A stretch of 64,000 bases of DNA, taken from NCBI GenBank assembly GCA_007858575.1, contig CP042279.1, positions 4,156,501 through 4,220,500 of the forward strand, read 5' to 3'. Under the pieces are notes generated by a model. The model was not told the origin of the DNA. It worked only from the letters and a program-made list of their open reading frames with translations, and ran no database searches. Position numbers and translations under genes: made by a program. The DNA is from Streptomyces sp. WAC08241 (GTDB lineage Bacteria > Actinomycetota > Actinomycetes > Streptomycetales > Streptomycetaceae). Positions 8,393-17,296 of the stretch are shown piece by piece (position 1 is the stretch's first letter; each line of letters starts with the position of its first letter).

Positions 8393-9340
8393 GTGGGACC
8401 GCGCGGAGTGCACGTCGCCGTCGGCGCCCTGTGCGCCTTGGGCGTCCTCGCGCTCGCCGGGTGCGGCAGCGCCGGTACGGGCGGCCTGGAGAGCGCCGGG
8501 CCCACCAGCCCCGCCGTGGGACCCGTACGGCTCTGGCCCGATCTGCCGCCCGCCACGAACCCGCCGATCGACTACGGCGAGTCCGACATCCAGCGCGTCC
8601 CCGGGATCGCGGTCGCCGGCGGCGACGTCCGCTCCGTCGACGCGGTGGAGGTCGTCCGCGCCGAGGTGCGCCCACCCCGACGCGCGCAGCGGCGCGGACG
8701 GGCTGTACGAGGAGACCGCCCGGGCGGTCGAGGCCTGCGTGAGCGCGCCCGCCGCCTGTCCGGTCATGCGGCCGTACTACCGCGACCTCACCGGCGACGG
8801 CCGGGACGAGCTGATCGTCGGGATCCGGATGCCCGAGCAGCAGGTCGCCGTGCGGGTCTACCGCGCCGAGAAGGGCGGGCTCACCCGGATCATGTCCACC
8901 GTCGACCAGGTCATCACCGTGGAGCTGGCCGGCCGGGACCTGATCATGCGGGTCGGGTCGGCCGGCATCCCGGGGTACGAGTACCGCACCGCCTGGTCCT
9001 GGGACGAGCAGCAGGGCAGCATGCTGCCCACCCGGGACGAGATCGTCCGGGCGAGGCCGCCCGGAGGGCTGCCGGGTGGGCCGCCGGGGGCGGGCGTCCT
9101 GGTGGCGGACGCCTTCCCGGGAACCGGCCTTCCGGGGCCCGTCCTCCGGCGACCGGGCGCCCGGCGACGCGTCCTCCGACGACCGGCCTTCCGGAAGGCC
9201 GGCTTCCGGAGGCCCGGCTTCCGGAGGCCCTGCTTCCGGCGCCCGGCCGTCCGGGGACCAGCCCTCCGGCGCGGGCCCGGCGCCCTCCCCCGTACCCCCC
9301 GCGCCGTCCGCACCCCTCCCCTCCGGAGGAGACCCCGTGA
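8393..9340 (+). CDS. lipoprotein with FG-GAP-like segment
   Basis: This is a secreted lipoprotein. Residues 1-25 form a signal sequence ending in the lipobox LALAGCGS, so the Cys is lipidated and the rest is outside the membrane. The body contains YYRDLTGDGRDELIVGI, an FG-GAP/EF-hand-like D-x-x-G-D-G loop. Then comes a low-complexity Pro/Gly/Leu tail of about 80 residues. GTG at 8393 follows a purine-rich stretch. Frame changes near 8675 and 9040 bring the reading back to the stop at 9338-9340, which overlaps the GTG of the kinase gene by four bases (GTGA). The coupling suggests it is the extracellular accessory sensor of that kinase. Confidence 0.7.
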   Translation: MGPRGVHVAVGALCALGVLALAGCGSAGTGGLESAGPTSPAVGPVRLWPDLPPATNPPIDYGESDIQRVPGIAVAGGDVRSVDAVEVVRAEVRPPRRAQRRGRAVRGDRPGGRGLRERARRLSGHAAVLPRPHRRRPGRADRRDPDARAAGRRAGLPRREGRAHPDHVHRRPGHHRGAGRPGPDHAGRVGRHPGVRVPHRLVLGRAAGQHAAHPGRDRPGEAARRAAGWAAGGGRPGGGRLPGNRPSGARPPATGRPATRPPTTGLPEGRLPEARLPEALLPAPGRPGTSPPARARRPPPYPPRRPHPSPPEETP

Positions 9341-10618
9341 GGGCGTTCCGGCGGCCCGCCTGGACCGCGACGCTCACCTGGAAGGCCGCGGTGTTCATCG
9401 CGGTGATGTGCTGCGCCCTCGCCGCGCTGCTCGGCGCGCTCGTCCACGTGTCCGTGACCCGGCAGACCGTGGACGACGCCCGGGAGAAGGCGCTGGTCCG
9501 GCTCGGCGAGGTCACCGACCTGTACGAGGCGGGCGAGCCGCTCCCCGGTTCGCGGGCGTCGACCCGCCCGACCTCCCGGCCCCCTGCGGGCGCTCGCCCT
9601 GCGCGGCGAGCGCGGCACGGTGGTCGCCGACCGCGGGGCCGGCCGGCGATGTGGGCGGCGGGCCCCGCCGACGGCCGGGCCCTCGCCGTGCGCCTCGACC
9701 ACTCGCAGAGCGCCGAGACGATCGACGCGCTCGGCCGTTCGCTGCTCGGCTCCTCCCTCCTGGCGATCGGGGCGACCCTGGTCGTGGGCGTCTTCGCCGT
9801 CACCCGGGTCACGCGCCGGCTGCACCTCACCGCGCGGGTGGCCCGCCGGATCAGCGCCGGCGACCTCGACGCGCGCGTGGACGACCCGAGGACGAAGGAC
9901 CCCACCCGCCCCCAGGACGAGGTGGCGACCGTCTCCGGCGCACTCGACACCATGGCCTCCTCCCTCCAGCGGAAGCTGCAGAGCGAGCAGCGGTTCACCG
10001 CCGACGTGGCGCACGAGCTGCGCACCCCCCGACCGGGCTCACGGCCGCGGCCGAACTGCTGCCGGAGGGGCGCCCCTCGGAGCTCGTACGGGACCGGGTG
10101 CGGGCGATGCGCGGGCTCACCGAGGACCTCCTGGAGATCTCGCGGCTCGACGCCCGCAACGAGACCGTGGACCTGGCGGTGCACGAACTGGGCCCGCTGG
10201 CCGAACGGGTGGTCCGCGCCTCGGGCACGGAGACGGAGGTGCGGATCGTGCGGGACGCCTCCGTGGAGACGGACCGGCGGCGCCTGGAGCGCGTCCTCGG
10301 CAACCTGGTGGCCAACGCGCACAAGCACGGGGCGCCCCCGGTGGTGGTCACGGTGGACGGGCCCGTGGTGACCGTGCGGGACCACGGGCCGGGGTATCCC
10401 GCGTACCTGCTGGAGTCCGGGCCGCAGCGGTTCCGCACCGAGAGCGGGAGCAAGGGGCACGGCCTGGGGCTGACCATCGCGGCGGGACAGGCGGAGGTGA
10501 TCGGCGCCGAGCTGGTCTTCGCCGCGGCGCCCGGCGGGGCGCCGAGGCGCGGCTGCGGCTCCCCGCGTACGTACCGCCCCTGCCGGATCCCCCACCCGGC
10601 CCCTCATCCGGTCCTTAG
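9337..10618 (+). CDS. sensor histidine kinase (orphan)
   Basis: This is a membrane histidine kinase. TM1 is near residues 13-35 (AAVFIAVMCCALAALLGALV), followed by a ~90-residue extracellular part, TM2 (LLAIGATLVVGVFAV) and a HAMP segment (RRISAGDLDARVDD). The HisKA box FTADVAHELRTPL carries the phosphorylated His. The ATPase domain has NLVANAHKHG, VRDHGPGYP and GHGLGLTIAAG. GTG at 9337 follows GGAGGAG. Frame changes near 9548, 9640, 10030 and 10545 must be bridged. No response regulator gene is adjacent, so the partner is unlinked. Translational coupling to the preceding lipoprotein points to ligand sensing through it. Confidence 0.8.
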
Positions 10619-10819
10619 CCCGGCCCCTCGTCCGGACCTTGGCCCGGCCCCCACCCGGCCCTTCACCTGACCCCCGCCCAGTCCTCCCGCACCCGCTCCC
10701 CGCCGGAGGGGCCGGGCGGCGGGAACGGCTGAGGGCGCCGGGAGACCGCGAGAGGGCTACGGCGGCACACCGCCGCACGGCACACCGTCACGCAAAGGGA
10801 CATAGCGCATACCGCTTGC

Positions 10820-10825
10820 TACGTT
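10820..10825 (+). promoter_or_regulatory. -10 box of a leaderless transcript
   Basis: TACGTT ends six bases before the ATG at 10832. That places the transcription start at or next to the start codon, a common actinobacterial arrangement. Confidence 0.45.
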
Positions 10826-10831
10826 GCGCCC

Positions 10832-12208
10832 ATGACCGCACCGCGAACGCCCGCGCCCCCGCCCGGCGTACGCGTCCCGAAGCGCCGCGGCGTGGAACTC
10901 TCCCTCCTCGTCTGCGCCGTCCTCATCGCCGTCTACGGCTACGCCGCGGTCGGTCTCGCTCGCGGCGGCGCCGTGCCGCCGGACGCCGCCCGCTACGGGG
11001 CCGGGCTCGGCCTGCTCGCGCTCGTCGCCCACCTCGCGGTCCGCTTCGGCGCCCCGTACGCCGATCCGCTGCTGCTGCCGATCGCGGTCCTGCTCAACGG
11101 CCTGGGCCTGGCCCTGATCCACCGGCTCGACCTGGAGACGCCGTACGACCGGGCCGCGACCACCCAGCTCGTCTGGTCGGCGCTCGGCGTGACGCTCTTC
11201 ATCCTGGTGGTGCTGTTGCTGCGCGACCACCGCACCCTCCAGGGGTACGCGTACGTCTCCGTCGCCGCCGCGCTCGCCCTGATGCTGCTTCCGATCCTCT
11301 TCCCCGCCGTGAACGGCGCCAGGATCTGGATCAGGATCGGCGGGCTCTCCTTCCAGCCGGGCGAGTTCGCCAAGATCCTGCTCGCGGTCTTCTTCGCCGC
11401 GTACCTCGCCGCCAACCGCAACGCGCTCGCGTACACCGGCCGCCGGATCTGGCGGATCCAGTTCCCCTCGGGGCGGGTCCTCGGGCCCGTGGTGGCGATC
11501 TGGTTGCTGAGCGTCGGCGTCCTCGTCCTGGAGCGGGACCTCGGCACCTCGCTGCTCTTCTTCGGCCTCTTCGTGATCATGCTGTACGTGGCGACCGGCC
11601 GGACCGGCTGGGTCGCGGTCGGCCTGGTGCTCGCCTCCGCCGGCGCCTTCCTGGTCGGCTCGCTCGAACCGCACGTCCACGGCCGGGTGCAGGACTGGCT
11701 CGACCCCTTCGCCTCGATCCGGGCGGGCGAGGGCCGGGGCAGCTCGCCCAGTCCCTGTTCGCCTTCGCGGCCGGCGGGATGCTCGGCACGGGGCTCGGCC
11801 TCGGCCACTCCAGTGCTCATCGGCTTCGCCGCCAAGTCCGACTTCATCCTGGCGACGGCCGGCGAGGAGCTGGGGCTCGTCGGCCTGAGCGCGCTCTTCC
11901 TGCTGTACGCGCTGTTCGTCGGCCGCGGCTACCGCGCCGGCCTCCTGCTGCGCGACCCCTTCGGACGGCTCCTCGCGATCGGGCTCGCCTCGATCGTGGC
12001 GCTCCAGGTCTTCGTGATCGCGGGCGGGGTGATGGGGCTCATCCCGCTGACCGGCATGGCGATGCCGTTCCTGGCACAGGGAGGCTCGTCCGTGGTGACC
12101 AACTGGGTGATCGTCGCCCTCCTCGTCCGGGTCAGCGACTCGGCGCGCGCCGCGGCCCGAGCCGGCCGACACGGGGAGCCCGCGCGGGTCAAGGAGGGCG
12201 CCGCGTGA
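10832..12208 (+). CDS. FtsW/RodA/SpoVE family glycosyltransferase
   Basis: This is a polytopic SEDS-family peptidoglycan polymerase with about ten membrane helices over 458 residues. Conserved segments include GARIWIRIGGLSFQPGEFAK, LERDLGTSLLFFG, IGFAAKSDFILATAGEELG and FLAQGGSSVV. SEDS enzymes polymerise lipid II and work with a class B PBP, which is exactly the next gene. A deletion near 11740 and an insertion near 11812 cancel out. They leave about 24 wrong residues between VQDWLDPFASIR and VLIGFAAKSDF; the alternative frame gives the normal QSLFAFAAGG. It is probably a sporulation or auxiliary SEDS-PBP pair, separate from the main ftsW/mreBCD loci. Confidence 0.9.
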   Translation: MTAPRTPAPPPGVRVPKRRGVELSLLVCAVLIAVYGYAAVGLARGGAVPPDAARYGAGLGLLALVAHLAVRFGAPYADPLLLPIAVLLNGLGLALIHRLDLETPYDRAATTQLVWSALGVTLFILVVLLLRDHRTLQGYAYVSVAAALALMLLPILFPAVNGARIWIRIGGLSFQPGEFAKILLAVFFAAYLAANRNALAYTGRRIWRIQFPSGRVLGPVVAIWLLSVGVLVLERDLGTSLLFFGLFVIMLYVATGRTGWVAVGLVLASAGAFLVGSLEPHVHGRVQDWLDPFASIRAGEGRGSSPSPCSPSRPAGCSARGSASATPVLIGFAAKSDFILATAGEELGLVGLSALFLLYALFVGRGYRAGLLLRDPFGRLLAIGLASIVALQVFVIAGGVMGLIPLTGMAMPFLAQGGSSVVTNWVIVALLVRVSDSARAAARAGRHGEPARVKEGAA

Positions 12209-12275
12209 CCGCGCGCGTGTCCGCCCCCGTGACCTCGCGCATCCCGTACGGCCCGTACGCCCCCGGGGAGGCCCG

Positions 12276-13745
12276 GTGACCCGCTACATCCGGCGCGCCG
12301 CCGCGCTCTGCCTGCTGCTCCTGGCCGCGCTGCTCGTGAACGCGGGCCGCGTGATGGTCGTCGAGGCCGGTCGCTGAACGACGATCCGGCCAACCGGCGG
12401 ATCGCGATCGGCCGGTACGCGCAGCCGCGCGGCGAGATCGTCGTCGACGGGAAGCCGGTGACGGGCTCCCGGGACAGCGGACAGCAACTGCGCTGGGAAC
12501 GGACCTACCGCCAGGGCCCGTTGTACGCGCCGCTGACCGGCTACGCCTCCCAGACGTACGGCACGACGCTCGTCGAGGACGCCGAGGACGCGGTCCTCGC
12601 GGGGACGGAGCCGATGCTGGCGCCGCTGCCGCTCCTGAACGGCCTCACCCGGGGCCGGGAGCCCGGCGGCGACGTGCTCACCACGATCCGGGGCCCCGAT
12701 GCAGGAGCTCGCCTTCCGGGGGCTGGCCGGCAAGCGGGGCGCGGTGGTGGCGGTCGAGCCGGCCACCGGCCGGATCCTGGCGCTCGTCAGCTCCCCCTCG
12801 TACGACCCGGGGTGCTCTCCGGGACGGGCCCGGGGTCGCGGGGGCCTGGCGGCGGCTGAACTCCTCGCCGAGCCGGCCGATGCTGAATCGGGCGCTGCGG
12901 CAGACGTACCCGCCGGGCTCGACGTTCAAGATCGTGACGGCCGCGGCGGCCCTGGACGCGGGCGTGGTGCGGGACGTGGACGCGCCGACGGACACCCCGG
13001 ACCCGTTCGTGCTGCCGGGCACCCGGCAGGTGCTGCCGAACGAGGCGAAGGGCTGCGGCGACGCCTCCCTCGCGTACGCCTCCAGTGGTCGTGCAACACG
13101 GTGATGGCCGGGCTCGGGGTGGAGGTGGGCCTGACGGGGATGGTCGACGCGGTGGAGCGGTTCGGCTTCAACGACACGGCCCTCCGGGTGCCGTCGTGGG
13201 TGGCGAAGTCCCACTTCGACCGGGAGATGAGCACGGACCAGCTCGCGCTGTCGTCGATCGGGCAGTTCGACACGACGGCGACCCCGCTCCAGATGGCGAT
13301 GGTGGCGGCGGCGGTCGCCAACAACGGCGAGATCGCCCGTCCGCACCTCGTCGACCGCACGACGACCTCCGGCGGCGCGACCGTGGAGCGGACCGCCCGC
13401 CGGAGCTACCGGCAGGCGATGAACCCCTCGACGGCGCTCCGGCTCCAGGAGCTGATGGTGCGGGCGGTGGAGGAGGGACGGGGACGAACGCGGCGATCCC
13501 GGGGGCCCGGGTCGGCGGCAAGACCGGCACGGCCCAGCACGGCTTCGGCAACACCGGCACCCCCTACGCCTGGTTCATCGCCTGGGCGCAGGGCGAGGAC
13601 TCCGCCCGGCCGGCGGTGGCGGTGGCGGTGGTCGTCGAGGACGCGGAGGCCTCCCGCACGGACATCAGCGGGGCGGGAGCGCGGCGCCGATCGCGAAGGC
13701 GGTGATGGAGGAGGCGCTGCGGCTGGAGGCGGAGGGGAGGGGTAG
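12276..13745 (+). CDS. class B penicillin-binding protein
   Basis: This is a monofunctional peptidoglycan transpeptidase with an N-terminal membrane anchor (AALCLLLLAALLVNAGRVMV). The three active-site motifs appear in order: S-T-F-K in YPPGSTFKIVTAAAAL, S-C-N in WSCNTVMAGLG, and K-T-G in GGKTGTAQHGF. GTG at 12276 follows GGGGAGG. A 24-codon open frame (12205-12279) lies between the SEDS stop and this start, overlapping both by four bases; it may be a coupling peptide or nothing. Frame changes near 12375, 12700, 12815, 13090, 13480 and 13670 must be bridged, and the exact stop is uncertain. It forms an operon with the SEDS gene and cross-links the strands that enzyme makes. Confidence 0.85.
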
Positions 13746-13768
13746 GCCGCGGAGCCCTCACCCGGTCG

Positions 13769-14894
13769 TCACTCCGGCCCCGGGGCTCCCTGCTCCGCCC
13801 CCGCCTCGATCGCCTCCGCGACCTCCGCCACCCGGTCCCGCTCCTCCCGCGCGAAGGCGCTCCGCGTCGAGCCGTTCCGCGACCTCCTCGTCCTGGGCCA
13901 TCAGCAGGTCGAGGTGGGAGTCGCCGAGGTCGAAGACGCCCATGTCCAGGTAGGCCTTCCGGAGGCGCGGCCCCCACAGGCCGATGTCCTTGACGCAGGG
14001 GACGATCCGGCTGAAGAGCAGCTTGCGGAAGAGCTGGAGGAACTCGCTGCGCTCGGTCAGCTCCCCTGCCTCCTTGCGCGGGACGCCGAAGTTCACCAGG
14101 ACGTCGGTGGCGCGCAGCCGGTCGCGCATCAGGTGGCAGCCCTCGATGACGAACTCCTCGCGCTCGCGGAGCTCGGCGTCCGAGAGCTGCCGGTAGTGGT
14201 CGCGCAGGGCCATCCGGCCGAAGGCCACGTGCCGGGCCTCGTCCCGCATCACGTACGCGAGGATCTGCTTCGGCAGCGGCTTGTCGGTGGTGTCGCGGAT
14301 CATGCCGAAGGCGGCGAGGGCGAGGCCCTCGATGAGGACCTGCATGCCGAGGTAGGGCATGTCCCAGCGGGAGTCGCGCAGGGTGTCGTCGAGGAGGCCC
14401 TTGAGGTTGTCGTCGATCGGGTAGAGCATCCCGACCTTCTCGTGGAGGAAGCGGCCGTAGATCTCGGCGTGCCGGGCCTCGTCCATGGTCTGGGTGGCCG
14501 AGTAGAACTTGGCGTCGAGGTCGGGGACGGACTCGACGATCCGGGCGGCGCAGATCATGGCGCCCTGTTCGCCGTGGAGGAACTGGCTGAACTGCCAGGA
14601 GGAGTAGTGGCGGCGCAGCTCGCCCCGGTCCTTCTCGGTCATCCGGTCCCAGTACCGGGTGCCGTGCAGGTCCAGGGCCTCGTCCGGGGTGCCGAGCGGG
14701 TCGTACGGGTCGACCTCCAGGTCCCAGTCGATGCGGGTGGCGCCGTCCCACTGCTTGTCCTTGCCCTTCTGGTAGAGGGCGAGGAGGCGGTCGCGGCCGT
14801 CGTCGTAGTCCCAGGAGAAGCGGGCGGCGCCGGCGGCCGGCACGTCCCAGACGGCTCCGTCGGGGGCGTTCGCGTAGAGGTCGTGCGTCGACAT
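13769..14894 (-). CDS. ferritin-like diiron protein
   Basis: The protein has about 375 residues and a four-helix diiron fold: FLHGEQGAMICAARIV, then MDEARHAEIYGRFL, later LIEGLALAAFGMI and MRDEARHVAFGRMAL. The two E-A-R-H motifs plus upstream Glu residues are the expected iron ligands. It resembles R2-like or AurF-like oxygenases and ferritin-like domain proteins; the substrate is unknown. ATG at 14892-14894 opens MSTHDLYANAPDGAVWDVP. Near 13858 a frame change gives a clean acidic helix ending GAPGPE at 13769. It is divergent from a second diiron gene, with a palindromic operator between them. Confidence 0.8.
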
Positions 14895-14947
14895 GGACGA
14901 CTCCTTCTTCCGGCCGGCTTCGGTCCGACCCCAGCAGGCTCACACGC

Positions 14948-14966
14948 TGTTGACGAACCGTCAACA
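14948..14966. promoter_or_regulatory. TetR-type operator between two diiron genes
   Basis: TGTTGACGAACCGTCAACA is a perfect 8-3-8 inverted repeat in the 178-base divergent spacer. On the minus strand its TTGACG also works as a -35 box for the 14894 gene, so a bound repressor would block it. The likely ligand is the TetR protein encoded at 16059. Confidence 0.65.
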
Positions 14967-14992
14967 AGTCGTACGCGTTCTTGCGCGAAGGA

Positions 14993-15021
14993 TTGACGAC
15001 CCTGCTGACGAGCAGTCCAAT
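14993..15021 (+). promoter_or_regulatory. candidate promoter of the AurF-like gene
   Basis: TTGACG at 14993-14998, a 17-base spacer, then TCCAAT at 15016-15021, about 50 bases before the start at 15073. The -35 is good and the -10 is weak. Confidence 0.4.
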
Positions 15022-15072
15022 AACGGGTGACCCACGGCAACGCGACGGCGAGCAGCGCGAGGTGTCCCCGCC

Positions 15073-16006
15073 ATGACCCTTTCCCACGAGCCCGACTTCA
15101 CCCTCGTCCGGGACGCGCTGGGGCCCCTGCGCGACCGCGAGCAGGTCGCCGAGCGCCTCCTGGAGTCCTCGCGCAGGCACTCCTACGACCCCGACACCGA
15201 GCTGGACTGGGACGCGCCCTTCGAGGAGGGGAAGTGGTTCTGGCCGCCGGAGCTGGTCTCCTCTACGGCACCCCGCTGTGGCGGCGGATGTCCGAGGAGC
15301 AGCGGCTCGGCCTCGCGCGCCACGAGGCGGCCTCGCTGGCCTCCCTCGGGATCTGGTTCGAGATCATCCTCATGCAGTTGCTGGCCCGGCACATCTACGA
15401 CAAGCCGCTGACCAGCCACCACGTGCGGTACGCGCTGACCGAGATCGCCGACGAGTGCCGGCACTCGATGATGTTCGCCCGGCTGATCCGGCGCGGCGGG
15501 ACGCCCGAGTACCCGGTGCCGCGGGTCCACCACAACCTCGCGCGGGTCCTGAAGACCGTCTCCACCACCCCGGGCTCCTTCGCGGCCACGCTGCTCGGCG
15601 AGGAGATCCTGGACTGGATGCAGCGCCTGACGTTCCCGGACGAGCGGGTGCAGCCCCTGGTGCGCGGGGTGACGCGGATCCACGTGGTGGAGGAGGCCCG
15701 TCACGTGCGGTACGCCCGCGAGGAGCTGCGCCGCCAGATGGTGACCGCCCCGCGCTGGGAGCGGGAGCTCACCCGGCTGAGCTGCGGCGAGGCCGCCCGG
15801 GTCTTCTCGGTCTGCTTCGTCAACCCGGGGGTGTACGCGGCCGTGGGCCTGGACTGGCACGAGGCCGTCGCCCAGGTGCGGGCGAGCGGACACCGGCGGG
15901 AGGTCATGCAGGCGGGCGCCAAGCGGCTGACGGACTTCCTCGACGACGTGGGGCTCCTGAGGGGCCGGGGCGCCGGCTGTGGAAGGCGTCGGGGCTGCTG
16001 GCATGA
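15073..16006 (+). CDS. AurF-type diiron oxygenase
   Basis: The protein has about 311 residues and resembles the AurF/CmlI family of diiron N-oxygenases, which oxidise amino groups to nitro groups. Diiron ligands are placed in RHEAASLASLGIWFEI, YALTEIADECRHSMMFARL and HVVEEARHVRYAREEL. ATG at 15073 opens MTLSHEPDFTLVRDALG. Frame changes near 15262 and 15975 must be bridged. The divergent neighbour is a second diiron protein, and a TetR gene follows 53 bases downstream. The three look like one regulated unit. The substrate cannot be told from sequence. Confidence 0.75.
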
Positions 16007-16058
16007 GGAAACCGGACGGCACGCCCGGCCGGAAGGGCGCGCGGTTACGCTGCGGAGC

Positions 16059-16778
16059 ATGACGAGTCCCGCCACGCCCGCCTACCGCAGGCTCAGCGTC
16101 GAGGAGCGGCGCGGCCAGCTCCTCGAAGCGGCCCTGGGTCTCTTCGCCCACCGGACGCCCGAGGACGTCTCGCTCGACGACGTCGCCGAGGCGGCCGGCG
16201 TCTCGCGGCCCTCGTCTACCGCTACTTCCCCGGCGGCAAGCAGCAGCTCTACGAGGCCGCCCTGCGCTCCTCCGCCGACACCCTGAACCGCTGCTTCGCC
16301 GAGCCGCTCGACGGACCGCCCACGGAGCGGCTGGGCCGGGTGCTCGACCGCTACCTGGTCTTCGTCGACGAGTACGACGCGGGGTTCAGCGCCCTGCTGC
16401 GCGGCGGCAGCGTCGTCGAGACCCCGCAGACCACCGCGATCGTGGACGAGGTGCGGCGGGCCGCGGCCGAGCAGATCCTCCTCCACCTGGGGGTGGAGCG
16501 GCCGGGCCTGCGCCTCGGGATGCTGGTGCGGACGTGGATCGCCGCCGTGGAGGCCGCCTCGCTCATCTGGCTGGGCGAGGAGAAGCAGCCCCGGCGGCGG
16601 AGCTGCGCGACTGGATGGTGGACCACCTGGTCGCCCTGCTCACGGCGACGGCGGCGGGCGACGCGGAGACGAGGGAGGTCGTCCGGCGGCTGCTCGCCCA
16701 GGAGACGTCCGAGGGCCGGTGGCGGACCTGGCCCGCCGGGCGATCCCGGTGGTGAGCGAGGCCGCGCACCTGCTGTGA
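16059..16778 (+). CDS. TetR family regulator
   Basis: The N-terminal HTH reads LLEAALGLFA, then VSLDDVAEAAGVSRP, then VYRYFPGGKQQLYEAAL. The C-terminal ligand domain is of the type with VDEYDAGFSALLRGG and a WLGEE segment. ATG at 16059 has TACGCT seven bases upstream, so the transcript is probably leaderless. Frame changes near 16210, 16590 and 16720 must be bridged before the end EAAHLL. Its position behind two diiron genes with a perfect palindrome between them makes it their likely local repressor. Confidence 0.8.
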
Positions 16779-16834
16779 GCCGTGCGCGGGGACGGTGAGC
16801 CGTGCGCGGGGACGGTGAGCCGTGCGCGGGGACG
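16775..16834. repeat. 20-bp tandem repeat, three perfect copies
   Basis: Three identical units of GTGAGCCGTGCGCGGGGACG, followed by one degenerate unit to 16854. The array starts at the stop codon of the TetR gene. Confidence 0.9.
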
Positions 16835-16871
16835 GCGACCCGTCGCGGGCGCGGCGGGAGAGACTGGAGGG

Positions 16872-17166
16872 GTGAGAAGCGAGAACACCCCTTCCGCGGC
16901 GGGCCCCTGGACGGCCGGGTCCTGCCGATCCTGCTCGGCCCGACCGGCCATCCGCCGAAGTGGTACGAGGTCCCGGTCCCGGCGCACGACGGGAAGCCGC
17001 CGACGGTGTACGCCTACCGGCGCGAGCCCGCCGGGTACACGAAGCGGCTCGGCCTCCAGCGCGGTTGGTGTACGCGTACGCCCCCGGGGGCCGGGAGCGG
17101 CGCGAGCTGAGGTGGCCGTGGACGAAGCCGGGCGGGAGGCCGGAGGGCCCTGGCCCGACCGGATGA
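16872..17166 (+). CDS. small conserved-looking hypothetical protein
   Basis: The core reads FRGGPLDGRVLPILLG, then PPKWYEVPVPAHDGKPPTVY and YRREPAGYTKRLGLQRGW, about 90 residues. The pattern of a short beta-rich protein with a G-G-P-L-D-G opening is common in Streptomyces but has no function I know. The GTG at 16872 has only a weak GGAGG-like site before it. Frame changes near 16890 and 17065 must be bridged. It lies between two tandem repeats. Confidence 0.5.
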
Positions 17167-17222
17167 GTCCGACTCGATGCGTCCGACTCGATGCGTCCGA
17201 CTCGATGCGTCCGACCGGATGA
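17167..17222. repeat. 14-bp tandem repeat, four copies
   Basis: Three perfect GTCCGACTCGATGC units and a fourth diverged one, directly after the small hypothetical gene. Confidence 0.9.
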
Positions 17223-17296
17223 GGACGCCGGACGCGCCCCCATTCATACGGTAATCGGATGAAGTGAACCGTCATCATCCCCGTGGAGGTGGTGAC

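Noticed and set aside
10590..10680. CCGGCCC-rich stretch after the kinase gene considered as a tandem array
   Set aside because: The period is irregular and the similarity is mainly composition.
6441..10778. Long minus-strand open frame across the HEAT, lipoprotein and kinase genes
   Set aside because: It spans three genes with clear motifs on the plus strand. The translation is Arg/Pro/Ala-rich low complexity, typical of a shadow frame.
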